NCBI RefSeq assembly: GCF_050717515.1
Contig: NZ_JBOITL010000019.1
Span: 1 to 64,000 of the forward strand
Direction of reading: 5' to 3'
From: Clostridium_AD sp050717515
Lineage (GTDB): Bacteria; Bacillota; Clostridia; Clostridiales; Clostridiaceae
DNA: 64,000 bases
The notes beneath the pieces are model-generated. The model searched no databases and had not been told where the DNA came from. It saw only the letters and a list, made by a program, of their open reading frames with translations. Position 1 is the stretch's first letter, and each line of letters starts with the position of its first letter. Below, one piece after another: positions 34,463 to 43,506 of this stretch. Made by a program: the position numbers and the translations under genes.

Positions 34463-34528
34463 AAATATAAGTTAAACATATGAAATATATTTAAAAGTAC
34501 TAAATTAAATATAAACATTGGAGGATAT

Positions 34529-35398
34529 ATGCAAGGAGTAATCATAAAAGGTGTAGGCGGATTATATTTTGTAAAAGTAGAAGATAAAGTTATTCAATGT
34601 AAGGCAAGAGGAAAGTTCAGGTATGCTGGACTTTCCCCTGTTATTGGTGATAAAGTAGAAATAATGCTGGAGGTAGACGAGAGCAAAGGTGTAATCGAAA
34701 AAATTTTTGAAAGAGATAATGAGATGATACGCCCAGTAGTTGCTAATGTTACTCAAGCTTTTGTAGTTTTTGCTTTTAAACAACCGGATTTAAATATGGA
34801 TTTGCTCAATAAATTCCTAGTGCTTTGTGAATTTTATAAGTTAAAGATAGTTCTTTGTTTAAATAAGCTAGATTTAGTTGAAGAAGTAAATGAGGACCTT
34901 ATAAAAGAATTAAAGAGTGTGGGATGTGATATAGTATTTTTAAAAGCAAAAGAGGGTGAAGGCCTTGAAGAGCTTAAAACAAAAATAAAAAATAATATTA
35001 GTGTTTTTTGTGGACCTTCTGGAGTTGGAAAATCAACTATACTCAATAATATAGTTGGAAGAGAAGCTATGATAACCGGGGATATAAGTAAGAAATCCCA
35101 AAAGGGTAAGCACACCACAAGGCACAGTGAACTTATTGAATATGAAGAAGGATTTTTGCTGGATACTCCAGGATTTTCCTCTTTAAGTTTAGATTTCATA
35201 GACAAAGAACAATTACAATACTGTTTTCCGGAATTTGAAAAACATAGATGTGAATGTAGGTTTTCTAATTGTATGCATTATAAGGAACCTAACTGCAGAG
35301 TTAAAGAAGCTGTAGAGCATAAGGAAATTTACGAGGACAGGTATAAATTTTATGTAAAAACATTAGAAGAAATTATTGCTAGGGGGAATAGAAAATGA
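34529..35398 (+). CDS. rsgA: ribosome small-subunit GTPase RsgA
   Basis: 289 residues. An N-terminal OB domain (about 1-70) precedes a circularly permuted GTPase with CLNKLDL (G4), GPSGVGKST (G1) and DTPGFSS (G3). The C-terminal zinc site is CRFSNCMHYKEPNC. Assists late maturation of the 30S subunit. The stop overlaps the rpe start by four bases (ATGA). Confidence 0.94.
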   Translation: MQGVIIKGVGGLYFVKVEDKVIQCKARGKFRYAGLSPVIGDKVEIMLEVDESKGVIEKIFERDNEMIRPVVANVTQAFVVFAFKQPDLNMDLLNKFLVLCEFYKLKIVLCLNKLDLVEEVNEDLIKELKSVGCDIVFLKAKEGEGLEELKTKIKNNISVFCGPSGVGKSTILNNIVGREAMITGDISKKSQKGKHTTRHSELIEYEEGFLLDTPGFSSLSLDFIDKEQLQYCFPEFEKHRCECRFSNCMHYKEPNCRVKEAVEHKEIYEDRYKFYVKTLEEIIARGNRK

Positions 35399-36045
35399 TT
35401 AAAATATCACCATCTATATTGTCAGCGGATTTTTCAAGGCTAGGAGAACATATAAAGCAGCTAGATGCATATGGTGCTGATATGATTCATATTGATGTAA
35501 TGGATGGTATGTTCGTGCCTAATATTTCTTTTGGTATTCCAATTATTAAGAGTATTAGGAAACTAACAAAATTACCATTTGATGTGCATCTTATGATTGA
35601 AGAACCATCTAGATACGTAGAAGATTTTGCAAAGGCCGGAGCTGACATTATAACTGTTCATTATGAAGCAGATAGGCATATTGATAGAACTATTAATTAC
35701 ATAAAAAGTTTTGGGGTTAAAGCAGGAGTTGCATTAAATCCTGCTACACCTGTGGACTCTATTAAACATTTAATAAGTAACCTTGATATGGTACTTATTA
35801 TGTCTGTAAACCCTGGCTTTGGTGGGCAGAAATATATTAAATATTGTTCAGACAAAATTAAAGAAGTGAGAGCTCTTGCAGATATTTATAATAAAGACCT
35901 TATGATTCAAGTGGATGGTGGAATTGATGGGGTTAATATTTCTGAAGTTGCGCGTAGTGGTGCTAATGTAATTGTAGCTGGGTCCGCTATATTTAAGAAT
36001 GATGAAATTGAGAAAAATATAAAAGAATTAAGAACTGGTATTTAA
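35395..36045 (+). CDS. rpe: ribulose-phosphate 3-epimerase
   Basis: 216 residues, TIM barrel. PSILSADFSRLG at the start, HIDVMDGMFVPN with metal and catalytic Asp, HLMIEEP, MSVNPGFGGQ and VDGGI are the family motifs. Interconverts ribulose- and xylulose-5-phosphate in the pentose pathway. Its stop codon lies within the outer stem of the structured RNA element. Confidence 0.95.
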   Translation: MIKISPSILSADFSRLGEHIKQLDAYGADMIHIDVMDGMFVPNISFGIPIIKSIRKLTKLPFDVHLMIEEPSRYVEDFAKAGADIITVHYEADRHIDRTINYIKSFGVKAGVALNPATPVDSIKHLISNLDMVLIMSVNPGFGGQKYIKYCSDKIKEVRALADIYNKDLMIQVDGGIDGVNISEVARSGANVIVAGSAIFKNDEIEKNIKELRTGI

Positions 36046-36176
36046 CGACATTTCAGAAGGGAAATCTCTTATAACAATAAGTCGGGACTAATATCTTAGT
36101 AAAAATAAAACTTTAGGGTGGTTCTAAACATACTTCTGAAGTCGTTGAAAATACAGCACCGAAGGTGATGATTTAA
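36044..36176 (+). ncRNA. candidate structured RNA element, copy A (thiN leader)
   Basis: The outer stem pairs AACGAC (36044-36049) with GTCGTT (36141-36146) and TTCAGAAG (36052-36059) with CTTCTGAA (36133-36140). About 70 variable bases lie inside, including a small ACTAA/TTAGT hairpin. A second hairpin, CACC (36157-36160), GAA loop and GGTG (36164-36167), is followed by ATGATTTAA. Its right arm lies within the AAGGTG ribosome site of thiN, 10 nt from the ATG. The same plan with covarying pairs occurs at 51162-51249. Confidence 0.6.
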
Positions 36177-36177
36177 C

Positions 36178-36813
36178 ATGAAGGTCATAATAATATCAGG
36201 TGGGAATCCACCGCCTCTGGAATTTATTTTAAAGGAAATTACAGAAGATACATTTTTAATTGGAGCTGATAGTGGGGCTAATTGTCTGTATGATTACAAT
36301 ATAGAGCCTGATTTATTAGTAGGAGATTTTGATTCCATTGATAAAGTGGCATTTGATTATTTTAAAAAAGGCAAATGTATTATAGATATTTATCCTACAG
36401 AAAAAGATTTTACTGATACTGAAATTGCAGTTAAAAAAGCTCTCTGCATGAAACCAAATGAAATAGTATTTTTGGGATGTACGGGGAGTAGAATTGATCA
36501 TTTGCTTGGGAATATTGGAATGCTGAGAATTTGCTTGGAAAATGGGGTTAACGCTTGCGTAAAGGATGGAAACAATGAGGTTAGGTTAGTTAGTGCCTCC
36601 ACATTATTAAGTGGCTCTGTGGGGCAGATATTCTCTCTGCAACCTTATGGTGATGAAATAATTGGATTAACCATTAAGGGCGCGAAATATCCACTAAATA
36701 ATTATAATTTGAAAATTGGCCAGAGCATAACTATTTCAAATGAGTTTGTAGCGCCTCAGGTTGAACTTAAATTTAAATCTGGGACCCTAATGATAATATT
36801 ATCATCAGATTAA
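36178..36813 (+). CDS. thiN: thiamine pyrophosphokinase
   Basis: 211 residues, usual size. GADSGANCLYD, DLLVGDFDSI and PTEKDFTDTE are the conserved thiamine pyrophosphokinase motifs, with GSRIDHLLGNI in the centre. Converts thiamine to thiamine diphosphate with ATP. The ribosome site AAGGTG lies in a hairpin arm of the upstream structured element, so translation may be controlled there. No TPP riboswitch consensus is present. Confidence 0.9.
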   Translation: MKVIIISGGNPPPLEFILKEITEDTFLIGADSGANCLYDYNIEPDLLVGDFDSIDKVAFDYFKKGKCIIDIYPTEKDFTDTEIAVKKALCMKPNEIVFLGCTGSRIDHLLGNIGMLRICLENGVNACVKDGNNEVRLVSASTLLSGSVGQIFSLQPYGDEIIGLTIKGAKYPLNNYNLKIGQSITISNEFVAPQVELKFKSGTLMIILSSD

Positions 36814-36822
36814 TATCTTTAT

Positions 36823-36870
36823 AAAAACTATTTTTTTATTGATAATCTCAATAAAAAAATAGTTTTTTTT
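36823..36870 (+). terminator. terminator of the prkC-thiN unit
   Basis: An almost perfect 20-bp AT-rich stem (36823-36842 with 36848-36867) with a 5-nt loop and further T residues. Confidence 0.85.
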
Positions 36871-36937
36871 ATTTTTGCAACATTAATGACAGTAAATCAT
36901 ATAATAATATTGGAATACTTTGGGAGGGTAATAACTT

Positions 36938-37108
36938 ATGAAAAAGTATTATAAGTGTTTTGGAAATCAGCTTGGAGTGATCCTTGCATGCGTAGGCATA
37001 GGGATTATATCAGTAGTAATAGTTCCATTTTGGTGGTGGCTAATTGCTGCGGGAGGAGGAATTGTTTATTGTGGCTTTACTATAATGAATCACAACAATC
37101 ATTGTTAA
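36938..37108 (+). CDS. small two-helix membrane protein upstream of spoVM
   Basis: 56 residues. One or two hydrophobic helices (about 11-30 and 34-50) are joined by PFWWW, with a cysteine- and histidine-bearing C-terminal tail (HNNHC). GGGAGGG lies 7 nt before the ATG. The family is not recognised. It sits in the gap between thiN and spoVM and may belong with sporulation genes, but this is only context. Confidence 0.65.
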   Translation: MKKYYKCFGNQLGVILACVGIGIISVVIVPFWWWLIAAGGGIVYCGFTIMNHNNHC

Positions 37109-37160
37109 TGATATGAAGATAGATGGGTGCTCTATAGTTCATGTTTGGGGGGGAAGAAAG

Positions 37161-37229
37161 ATGAAAATTATGGCTATTAAATTACCTAGGTTTATGTCTC
37201 GAATAATAAAATTTTTTTTTAGAAAATAA
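37161..37229 (+). CDS. spoVM: stage V sporulation protein SpoVM
   Basis: 22 residues, too short for usual gene callers. The amphipathic helix pattern IMAIKLPRFMSRIIK closely follows Bacillus SpoVM (which has YTIKLPKFL near its start). SpoVM binds convex forespore membrane and recruits the coat ATPase SpoIVA. GGGGGGAAG precedes the ATG by 6 nt. Its position next to rpmB and thiN/rpe matches the usual Firmicutes neighbourhood. Confidence 0.85.
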   Translation: MKIMAIKLPRFMSRIIKFFFRK

Positions 37230-37273
37230 CATAGAAAAGCTCATAATGAGAGTAATATTAATGTAATTAATAT

Positions 37274-37303
37274 AAAAAATGCAGCTTTTCAGCTGCATTT
37301 TTT
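37274..37303. terminator. bidirectional terminator between spoVM and rpmB
   Basis: AAAAATGCAGCT (37275-37286), a TTTC loop and AGCTGCATTTTT form a 12-bp perfect stem with A and T runs on either side. Confidence 0.9.
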
Positions 37304-37312
37304 ATTTCCTAA

Positions 37313-37504
37313 TTATATAGCACGTTGTACTTTTCCTGAACGAAGACATCTAGTACATACATGTATAGATTTAGGCGTTCCGCTAACTATAGCTTTAACT
37401 TTTTGGATATTTGGAGCCCATTTTCTCTTTGATTGACGGTGTGAGTGACTATATTGAACACCAGAAATAACACCTTTATCGCATATTTCGCATTTTCTTG
37501 ACAA
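37313..37504 (-). CDS. rpmB: 50S ribosomal protein L28
   Basis: 63 residues from a TTG start that has AAGGAGG at 8-9 nt; longer in-frame starts upstream would add residues unlike L28. SRKCEICDKGV and VCTRCLRSGKV carry the two CxxC pairs of the zinc-binding form, and HRQSKRKWAPN is typical. It is transcribed opposite to its neighbours, as is common in clostridia. Confidence 0.92.
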   Translation of the reverse strand: MSRKCEICDKGVISGVQYSHSHRQSKRKWAPNIQKVKAIVSGTPKSIHVCTRCLRSGKVQRAI

Positions 37505-37701
37505 TGAAAACACCTCCTTAAGACTAATAAGAAAAAAAAATTTCTCAATTGAAACACGCATTATTGTAACATAGATACTACTACTCTTGCAAGTGGAATA
37601 CAGAATTATTAGTAAGTAAAGTAATTTAATAATTAATTTTCTTGAATAAATTAGCTTTATAATATAAAATAATCTATATAGCGTTATAAGGAGGAATTAC
37701 A

Positions 37702-38052
37702 ATGAAAGGTAACATTACGAGCGAGAATGGTATTATATATTATTCAGAGGAATCGTTAGCTAATATAGTTGGCATTTCTACAATGGAGTGTTATGGAGTT
37801 GTGGGAATGGCATTAAAAGATGCTAAGGATGGATTTTGGCAATTGCTTAAAAGTGACGGTTTAAATAAAGGAGTTAAAATTCATTCTAAGGAAAATCAAC
37901 TATATATTGAACTCTATATAATAGTTGAATATGGCACAAAAATCTCTGTAATTGCAAATAATATAATTCAAAAAATAAGATATAATGTTGAAAATTATAC
38001 AGGACTAAAAGTGGCAGCAATAACAGTAAACGTACAAGGTGTAAGGGTTTAA
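37702..38052 (+). CDS. Asp23/Gls24-family envelope stress protein
   Basis: 116 residues. An N-terminal NGIIYYSEESLANIVG segment and a YGVVGMA motif, followed by a C-terminal VNVQGVRV, are typical of the Asp23/YloU family. Members are membrane-associated and linked to wall stress. AGGAGG precedes the ATG. It lies 13 nt before the FakA-like gene, an order conserved across Firmicutes (yloU-yloV). Confidence 0.9.
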   Translation: MKGNITSENGIIYYSEESLANIVGISTMECYGVVGMALKDAKDGFWQLLKSDGLNKGVKIHSKENQLYIELYIIVEYGTKISVIANNIIQKIRYNVENYTGLKVAAITVNVQGVRV

Positions 38053-38065
38053 GGGGGTAACGACA

Positions 38066-39712
38066 TTGGAATACTTAAAAATTAATGGACAACATTTCCG
38101 TAATATGGTAATTAATGCATCTAATAGGTTAGAAGATCAAAAAGAATACGTAAACGCGCTTAATGTATTTCCAGTTCCAGATGGAGATACAGGTACTAAT
38201 ATGTCAATGACATTTAAGGCTGCAGTGTGTGAAATTGAAAATATGTCAACTACATCTATTAGTGAAATATCGCAAAAGATAGCTAGAGGCGCACTGATGG
38301 GTGCAAGAGGTAATTCAGGCGTTATACTATCACAAATATTTAGAGGCATAGGAAAAGGCCTAGAAGGTAAAGATGAGGTTACTTCTGAAGAGTTTGCTAA
38401 AAGTATTTTAGAAGGTGCCACTTTTGCATATAAGGCTGTTATGAGACCTACTGAAGGAACTATTTTAACAATAATTAAAGCTGCTGGTGAAAGTGCGGTT
38501 AATAGTGAAGCAACTGATGTAGTTACACTTATGGAGGAAGTTTGCAAGGATAGTGAAATTATGCTAGATAAAACTCCAGATATGCTGCAAGCATTAAAAG
38601 AGGCAAAAGTTGTTGATGCAGGTGGTATGGGACTTTTAATAATATTTAAGGGAATGCATGAAGCTTTAAAAAATAATATGCAAGCTACCATTAATAAATC
38701 AGATAAGCAAAGTAGTAAATCAGATAGCATAATACCACCTACAACTACAGATATGCCTGTAGACATAAAGTATGGGTACTGTACTGAATTATTAGTTATT
38801 GCTGAAAATGTGGATACTAATGAATTAAAGACTTACTTAGAAAAACATGGAGACTCCATGGTTGTGGTGACGCAAGATGAATTTCTTAAAATTCATATAC
38901 ACACAAATGATCCAGGTCTAGTGCTTTCAAAAGCAGTAAAACTAGGTGAGCTTTCTAAGATAAAAATTGAAAATATGAGAGAGCAACATAGAAATTTATT
39001 AGGAATTCAAGAGGAAGTAGCTGAGCAATCCGCTGAAGAGAATACCATTGAAAATAAAAAATATGGATTTGTGTCTGTTGCACTTGGTGAAGGCATTAAA
39101 AATATTTTTCAGGATTTAGGTGTGGATGTTGTAATAGAGGGCGGCCAAACTATGAATCCAAGTACACAAGATATATTAGATAGTATTAATAAAATTAATG
39201 CGGATAATATATTTGTATTACCTAATAATAAAAATATACTTATGGCAGCATTGCAAGCGGTGGAACTGTCAGATAAAAATGTAATAGTTATTCCATCTAA
39301 AACTATTCCTCAAGGAATAACTGCCGTAACAATGTTTAATGCAGAAGTTAGTGTAGAAGAAAATGAACATACACTAAAAGAAGCAATTAAAAATGTTGTA
39401 ACCGCTTCTGTGACCTATGCAGTTAAAGACACTGAATCTGATGGTAAAATAATAAAACAAGGTAATATACTAGGTTTAGTTGAGAACAAAATTAAAGAAG
39501 TTGGAACAGATATTTACAAAGTTTGCACCGATGTTATAGATAGTATGATTACTGAAGATAGCGAACTTGTTACGATTTTCTATGGTGAAGATTGTATAAT
39601 AAGTGAAGTGGAATCATTTATTTCCGAGTTAGAGAATAAATATCCAAATATAGACGTTCAACATTACAATGGAAAACAGCCACTATATTATTTTATTGCT
39701 TCAGTTGAATAA
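38066..39712 (+). CDS. fakA: FakA-like DAK2-domain fatty acid kinase
   Basis: 548 residues. The N-terminal DhaL/DAK2 domain has FPVPDGDTGTNMSMTF (about residues 36-51) for Mg-ATP and ARGNSGVILSQIFRG. A middle linker precedes a C-terminal DegV-related region. In Gram-positives this protein (YloV) works with FakB proteins to phosphorylate fatty acids. The start is TTG with AAGGGGG upstream. A terminator overlaps its stop codon. Confidence 0.85.
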   Translation: MEYLKINGQHFRNMVINASNRLEDQKEYVNALNVFPVPDGDTGTNMSMTFKAAVCEIENMSTTSISEISQKIARGALMGARGNSGVILSQIFRGIGKGLEGKDEVTSEEFAKSILEGATFAYKAVMRPTEGTILTIIKAAGESAVNSEATDVVTLMEEVCKDSEIMLDKTPDMLQALKEAKVVDAGGMGLLIIFKGMHEALKNNMQATINKSDKQSSKSDSIIPPTTTDMPVDIKYGYCTELLVIAENVDTNELKTYLEKHGDSMVVVTQDEFLKIHIHTNDPGLVLSKAVKLGELSKIKIENMREQHRNLLGIQEEVAEQSAEENTIENKKYGFVSVALGEGIKNIFQDLGVDVVIEGGQTMNPSTQDILDSINKINADNIFVLPNNKNILMAALQAVELSDKNVIVIPSKTIPQGITAVTMFNAEVSVEENEHTLKEAIKNVVTASVTYAVKDTESDGKIIKQGNILGLVENKIKEVGTDIYKVCTDVIDSMITEDSELVTIFYGEDCIISEVESFISELENKYPNIDVQHYNGKQPLYYFIASVE

Positions 39713-39732
39713 AAGCCCTAGGGCTTTTTTTC
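39711..39732 (+). terminator. terminator overlapping fakA stop codon
   Basis: AAAAGCC (39711-39717) and GGCTTTT (39722-39728) flank a CTAG loop, with T residues following. It lies 45 bp before recG. Confidence 0.75.
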
Positions 39733-39773
39733 TTAGGTACATTAATTAAAATCTTATTTTTGGAGTGGTATTT

Positions 39774-41810
39774 GTGGATATTTATAGTGAGATAAAATAT
39801 ATAAAGGGTGTTGGGCCTAAAATGGCAGAAACACTGAATAAATGCGGAATTTTTAACGTATTAGATCTTTTATTATATTTTCCAAGAGATTATGAAAATG
39901 TAGCTGCTGTGAAAAACATTCAAGGTTGCGAGGAGAATGAAAAAATTATTGTAGAGTGTACTGTTTTAAATATATTAAAAGATCTTAGGTTAAAAAATAA
40001 TAAAACTCTTTCTACGGTAGTCTTTTGCCAAGGTGAAAATAAATTCAAAGGTAAATGGTTTAATCAAACTTATGCAAAAAATAGCTTTAAAATTTCAAAT
40101 AATTACATTATCACTGGCAAAGTGAATAATTTTAAGGGTGAAATCACAATGATGAATCCAAAAATAGTGAAAAATACGTCAATGGATACAAATAAAATTA
40201 TTGCAACATATCCACTTAAAAACAATGTTACAAATAATTTTTTCAATAAAATCATATCTGACGTGCTCTGCAATATTGAGATAACAGAGAACTTGCCTAA
40301 ATGGATTCTAGACAAATATGGATTTTGTTCTTTAGATGAGGCTATTCGAAGTATTCATAGCCCTAAAACTTTGGAATTACTTAATGCATCAAAGAAAAGA
40401 CTAAAATTTCAAGAGCTATTTACATATTCATTGAAAATATTAATGTTAAAAGAGTTTATAAAAACTAACAATGATGGTATTAAGTTCAAAATAGCTCCAG
40501 AACTTACAACATTAAAGGAGCGACTTCCTTTTAACCTTACGAAAGCACAAAGTAAAGTTGTAAGGGAGATTCTAATAGATCAAAAGAAAGATATAGGCAT
40601 GAATAGGTTACTACAGGGCGACGTTGGAAGCGGTAAAACAATAGTTGCTATAATAACCATGTTTAATGTGGTGAAAAATGGTTATCAAACAGCTATGATG
40701 GCACCAACTGAAATTCTAGCAAATCAACATTACGAGGAAATTCAAAATGTATTAAAAGATTTTCCACTTACAATAAAGTTATTAACTGGAAGTACATCGC
40801 CTAAAAACAAAGAATTGATAAAACAAGAACTAAAGAATGGATCCATTGATATTATTATTGGAACCCATGCACTTATTGAAGACAATGTAGAATTTGAAAA
40901 CTTAGGGATGATTGTTACTGACGAGCAGCATCGATTTGGAGTGTCGCAAAGAAATAGGTTTTCCAATAAAGGTAAAAATATAGATATTCTTGTAATGACA
41001 GCTACTCCTATCCCCAGAACATTATCTTTATATTTATATGGTGATTTAGACGTATCTATAATAGATGAATTGCCCCCAGGTAGGCAGAATATTGATACCT
41101 CCTATGAAAGTATGACATCTAGTAGACATGTATATGAGTTTGCATTAAGTGAAATTAATAAGGGAAGACAAGTCTACATAGTCTGTCCATTAGTAGAAGA
41201 AAATGAAGAAATGAAATTAAGTTCAGTTCAGGTGATTTATGAAAAATTAAAAGAGGAATATTTTAACTCTATAGAAATAGCAATGATATATGGTAAAATG
41301 CCTAGTAAGCAAAAAAATGAAATCATGGATAAATTTAAAACCGGAGAAATTAAAGCATTGATTTGTACCACAGTAATTGAAGTAGGGGTGAATGTACCCA
41401 ATGCTACTGTTATGATAATTGAGAACTCAGAAAGGTTTGGACTTGCACAACTCCACCAACTCAGAGGACGCGTAGGAAGAGGAGTACATAAGTCCTATTG
41501 TATTCTACTTGCTAATATTACAAACAAAATAGTAAGAAAAAGATTAGAAATAATGGTCAAAAGTAATGACGGCTTTTTTATTGCTGAAGAGGATTTGAAA
41601 ACTCGTGGCGCAGGAGAATTATTTGGGTTTAAACAGCATGGTGAATCAGGTTTGATTTTAGCCGATGTAATTGAGGATATTAATATATTAAAGCTAGCAA
41701 ATAGTGAAGCAAAAGAGTTAATACAAAGTAATAATATTGAAGACATAAAGGTAAAGAATGAAATAATAGAAAAAATCCAGCAAAGTTCTAATTATATTTG
41801 TTTTAATTAG
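39774..41810 (+). CDS. recG: ATP-dependent DNA helicase RecG
   Basis: 678 residues from a GTG with TGGAG 8 nt upstream. The N-terminal wedge/OB domain begins with IKGVGPKMAETL. Helicase motifs are LLQGDVGSGKT (about 283), APTEILA, DEQHRFG, MTATPIPRTL and QLRGRVGRG. It reverses stalled forks and processes Holliday junctions. rsmD follows without a terminator. Confidence 0.95.
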   Translation: MDIYSEIKYIKGVGPKMAETLNKCGIFNVLDLLLYFPRDYENVAAVKNIQGCEENEKIIVECTVLNILKDLRLKNNKTLSTVVFCQGENKFKGKWFNQTYAKNSFKISNNYIITGKVNNFKGEITMMNPKIVKNTSMDTNKIIATYPLKNNVTNNFFNKIISDVLCNIEITENLPKWILDKYGFCSLDEAIRSIHSPKTLELLNASKKRLKFQELFTYSLKILMLKEFIKTNNDGIKFKIAPELTTLKERLPFNLTKAQSKVVREILIDQKKDIGMNRLLQGDVGSGKTIVAIITMFNVVKNGYQTAMMAPTEILANQHYEEIQNVLKDFPLTIKLLTGSTSPKNKELIKQELKNGSIDIIIGTHALIEDNVEFENLGMIVTDEQHRFGVSQRNRFSNKGKNIDILVMTATPIPRTLSLYLYGDLDVSIIDELPPGRQNIDTSYESMTSSRHVYEFALSEINKGRQVYIVCPLVEENEEMKLSSVQVIYEKLKEEYFNSIEIAMIYGKMPSKQKNEIMDKFKTGEIKALICTTVIEVGVNVPNATVMIIENSERFGLAQLHQLRGRVGRGVHKSYCILLANITNKIVRKRLEIMVKSNDGFFIAEEDLKTRGAGELFGFKQHGESGLILADVIEDINILKLANSEAKELIQSNNIEDIKVKNEIIEKIQQSSNYICFN

Positions 41811-41885
41811 GGAAAAATATCTTTGTATATATTACATAAATATGTTAAAATATTATCGAAACTGGCTAGATGGAGGAATAAACAT

Positions 41886-42437
41886 ATGAGAATAATTTCT
41901 GGAAGTGCAAGAGGAAGAAAGTTGTTGTCCCCTGTTGGGATGGGAACGCGGCCCACATTAGATAGGATAAAAGAAGCTATATTTAATATAATCCAAGACA
42001 GAACAAGAAATGCGGTAGTGGTAGATATGTTTTCAGGTACCGGTAGCTTAGGTCTCGAAGCAGCAAGCAGGGGAGCTGAAAAATGCTATTTAATTGACAT
42101 GGGTGATACCACATTTGAGATGCTAGAGAAGAATGTAGATAATTTAAAGTTTAATGATAAATGCATCTGCTTAAAAGGTGACACCTATAAATATATGCAA
42201 CAATTTGCGCAGGAAAAAATTGTGTTTGATTTAATATTTATAGATCCACCCTACGCTAAAGATATGATTCCACCCGCTATTGAGATTATTGCAGCAAATA
42301 AACTTTTAAGTGTGGATGGATTGATTGTTTGCAAAATAGATACCTCGGAAGAAGTATATGAGGGAAACTCTATTATTCATCTTTCTGATTTGAGAAAATA
42401 TGGAAATACAACTGTATTGTTCTATGAATACAAATAA
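41886..42437 (+). CDS. rsmD: 16S rRNA (guanine-966) methyltransferase
   Basis: 183 residues from the ATG after GGAGGAA; the longer in-frame start is upstream of this ribosome site. RIISGSARGRKL, RPTLDRIKEAIFNII, DMFSGTGSLGLEA and FIDPPYAKD (the DPPY catalytic motif) are all present. Methylates N2 of G966 in 16S rRNA. coaD follows 51 nt later, a conserved pair. Confidence 0.93.
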   Translation: MRIISGSARGRKLLSPVGMGTRPTLDRIKEAIFNIIQDRTRNAVVVDMFSGTGSLGLEAASRGAEKCYLIDMGDTTFEMLEKNVDNLKFNDKCICLKGDTYKYMQQFAQEKIVFDLIFIDPPYAKDMIPPAIEIIAANKLLSVDGLIVCKIDTSEEVYEGNSIIHLSDLRKYGNTTVLFYEYK

Positions 42438-42488
42438 GTTAATAATTCTTAAGTATTAGTATACCAAAGGAAAACATGGAGGAATAAC

Positions 42489-42971
42489 ATGAAAAAAGCA
42501 ATTTGCCCTGGAAGTTTTGATCCAATAACTAACGGACATTTAGATATTATTGAGAGGGCGGCTAGAGTTTTTGATGAATTAATTGTAGGAGTACTTGTTA
42601 ACCCTGAGAAAAAAAATCTCTTTTCTGTAGACGAGCGAGTAGATCAAATAAAAAGCTTAGTGAAGGATTTGCCTAATGTACGGGTTAAGAAGTTTAGTGG
42701 CTTACTTGTTGATCTGATGAATAAAGAGCAAGCGGGAGTTATTGTGAAAGGCCTTAGAGCTTTTTCGGATTTTGAATATGAGTTTCAAATGGCATCCATG
42801 AATAATAAATTGGATCCAACTAAGGAAACTATGTTTATGATGACAAAGGCAGAGTATTGCTATCTAAGTTCTTCCTCGGTTAAACAGGTTGCAATGTTTG
42901 GAGGATGTATTAAGGGATTAGTACCTGATCAGATTATTCCAGATATTATGAGGAAAATTAATTCTAAATAG
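42489..42971 (+). CDS. coaD: phosphopantetheine adenylyltransferase
   Basis: 160 residues. CPGSFDPITNGHLDII holds the TxGH nucleotide site, and YCYLSSSSVKQVAMFGG is the C-terminal signature. Transfers AMP to 4'-phosphopantetheine in CoA synthesis, downstream of coaBC. AGGAA precedes the ATG. The following gene starts 10 nt later. Confidence 0.95.
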   Translation: MKKAICPGSFDPITNGHLDIIERAARVFDELIVGVLVNPEKKNLFSVDERVDQIKSLVKDLPNVRVKKFSGLLVDLMNKEQAGVIVKGLRAFSDFEYEFQMASMNNKLDPTKETMFMMTKAEYCYLSSSSVKQVAMFGGCIKGLVPDQIIPDIMRKINSK

Positions 42972-42981
42972 GGGGAAAAAT

Positions 42982-43506
42982 ATGGATGTTATAAAACTTT
43001 TAGAATATCTTCAAGAAATTATTGAGAGTTCGTCTAAAATACCTGTTACAGGTAAGTCAGTAATAAATAAAAAAGAAATATTGGATATAATTGATCAAAT
43101 TGTAAATCACTTGCCAGATGAATTTAAGAAGTCTCAGTGGATCTGTGATGAAAAAGAACGAATTCTTGTTGATGCAAAAAAACAAGCTAAAATTTTCGAG
43201 GAAGAGACCATTGACAAAATAAGAAGAAGAGTTGAAAAGCAAGACCTAGTTAAAGAAGCACAAACAAGGGCTGAAGAAATAATAGCTGCAGCCCAAAGAG
43301 ATGCTAAAATTATGAGGCTAGGGGCTAAGGACTATGCGGATGAAATATTATCTCAATTAGATAAAGAAATTGAGTTAAAAGGTCAACAAATGCTTCATAA
43401 AATTAAATCGGATGTTCAAACATTCTTAATATCTATGCAAGAAGAAGTTACGGATACCACAACTTCAATAAGAGAAAACGTTAAAGAATTAAGAACTATG
43501 AAATAG
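42982..43506 (+). CDS. coiled-coil protein after coaD (ATPase-like annotation)
   Basis: 174 residues, mostly long charged helices from about residue 45 to the end, with many Glu and Lys. The pattern resembles V/F-ATPase stalk subunits or DivIVA-like coiled coils. No Walker motif is seen, so an enzyme is unlikely. Orthologues in this coaD-ylbJ gap are known in clostridia by memory, without function. Its last 18 bp overlap the 3' end of ylbJ on the other strand. Confidence 0.7.
   Translation: MDVIKLLEYLQEIIESSSKIPVTGKSVINKKEILDIIDQIVNHLPDEFKKSQWICDEKERILVDAKKQAKIFEEETIDKIRRRVEKQDLVKEAQTRAEEIIAAAQRDAKIMRLGAKDYADEILSQLDKEIELKGQQMLHKIKSDVQTFLISMQEEVTDTTTSIRENVKELRTMK

Noticed and set aside
36046..36177. 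TPP riboswitch before thiN
   Set aside because: The conserved CTGAGA and the later GATCTGGATAATGCC-type parts are absent; the structure seen is a different one.
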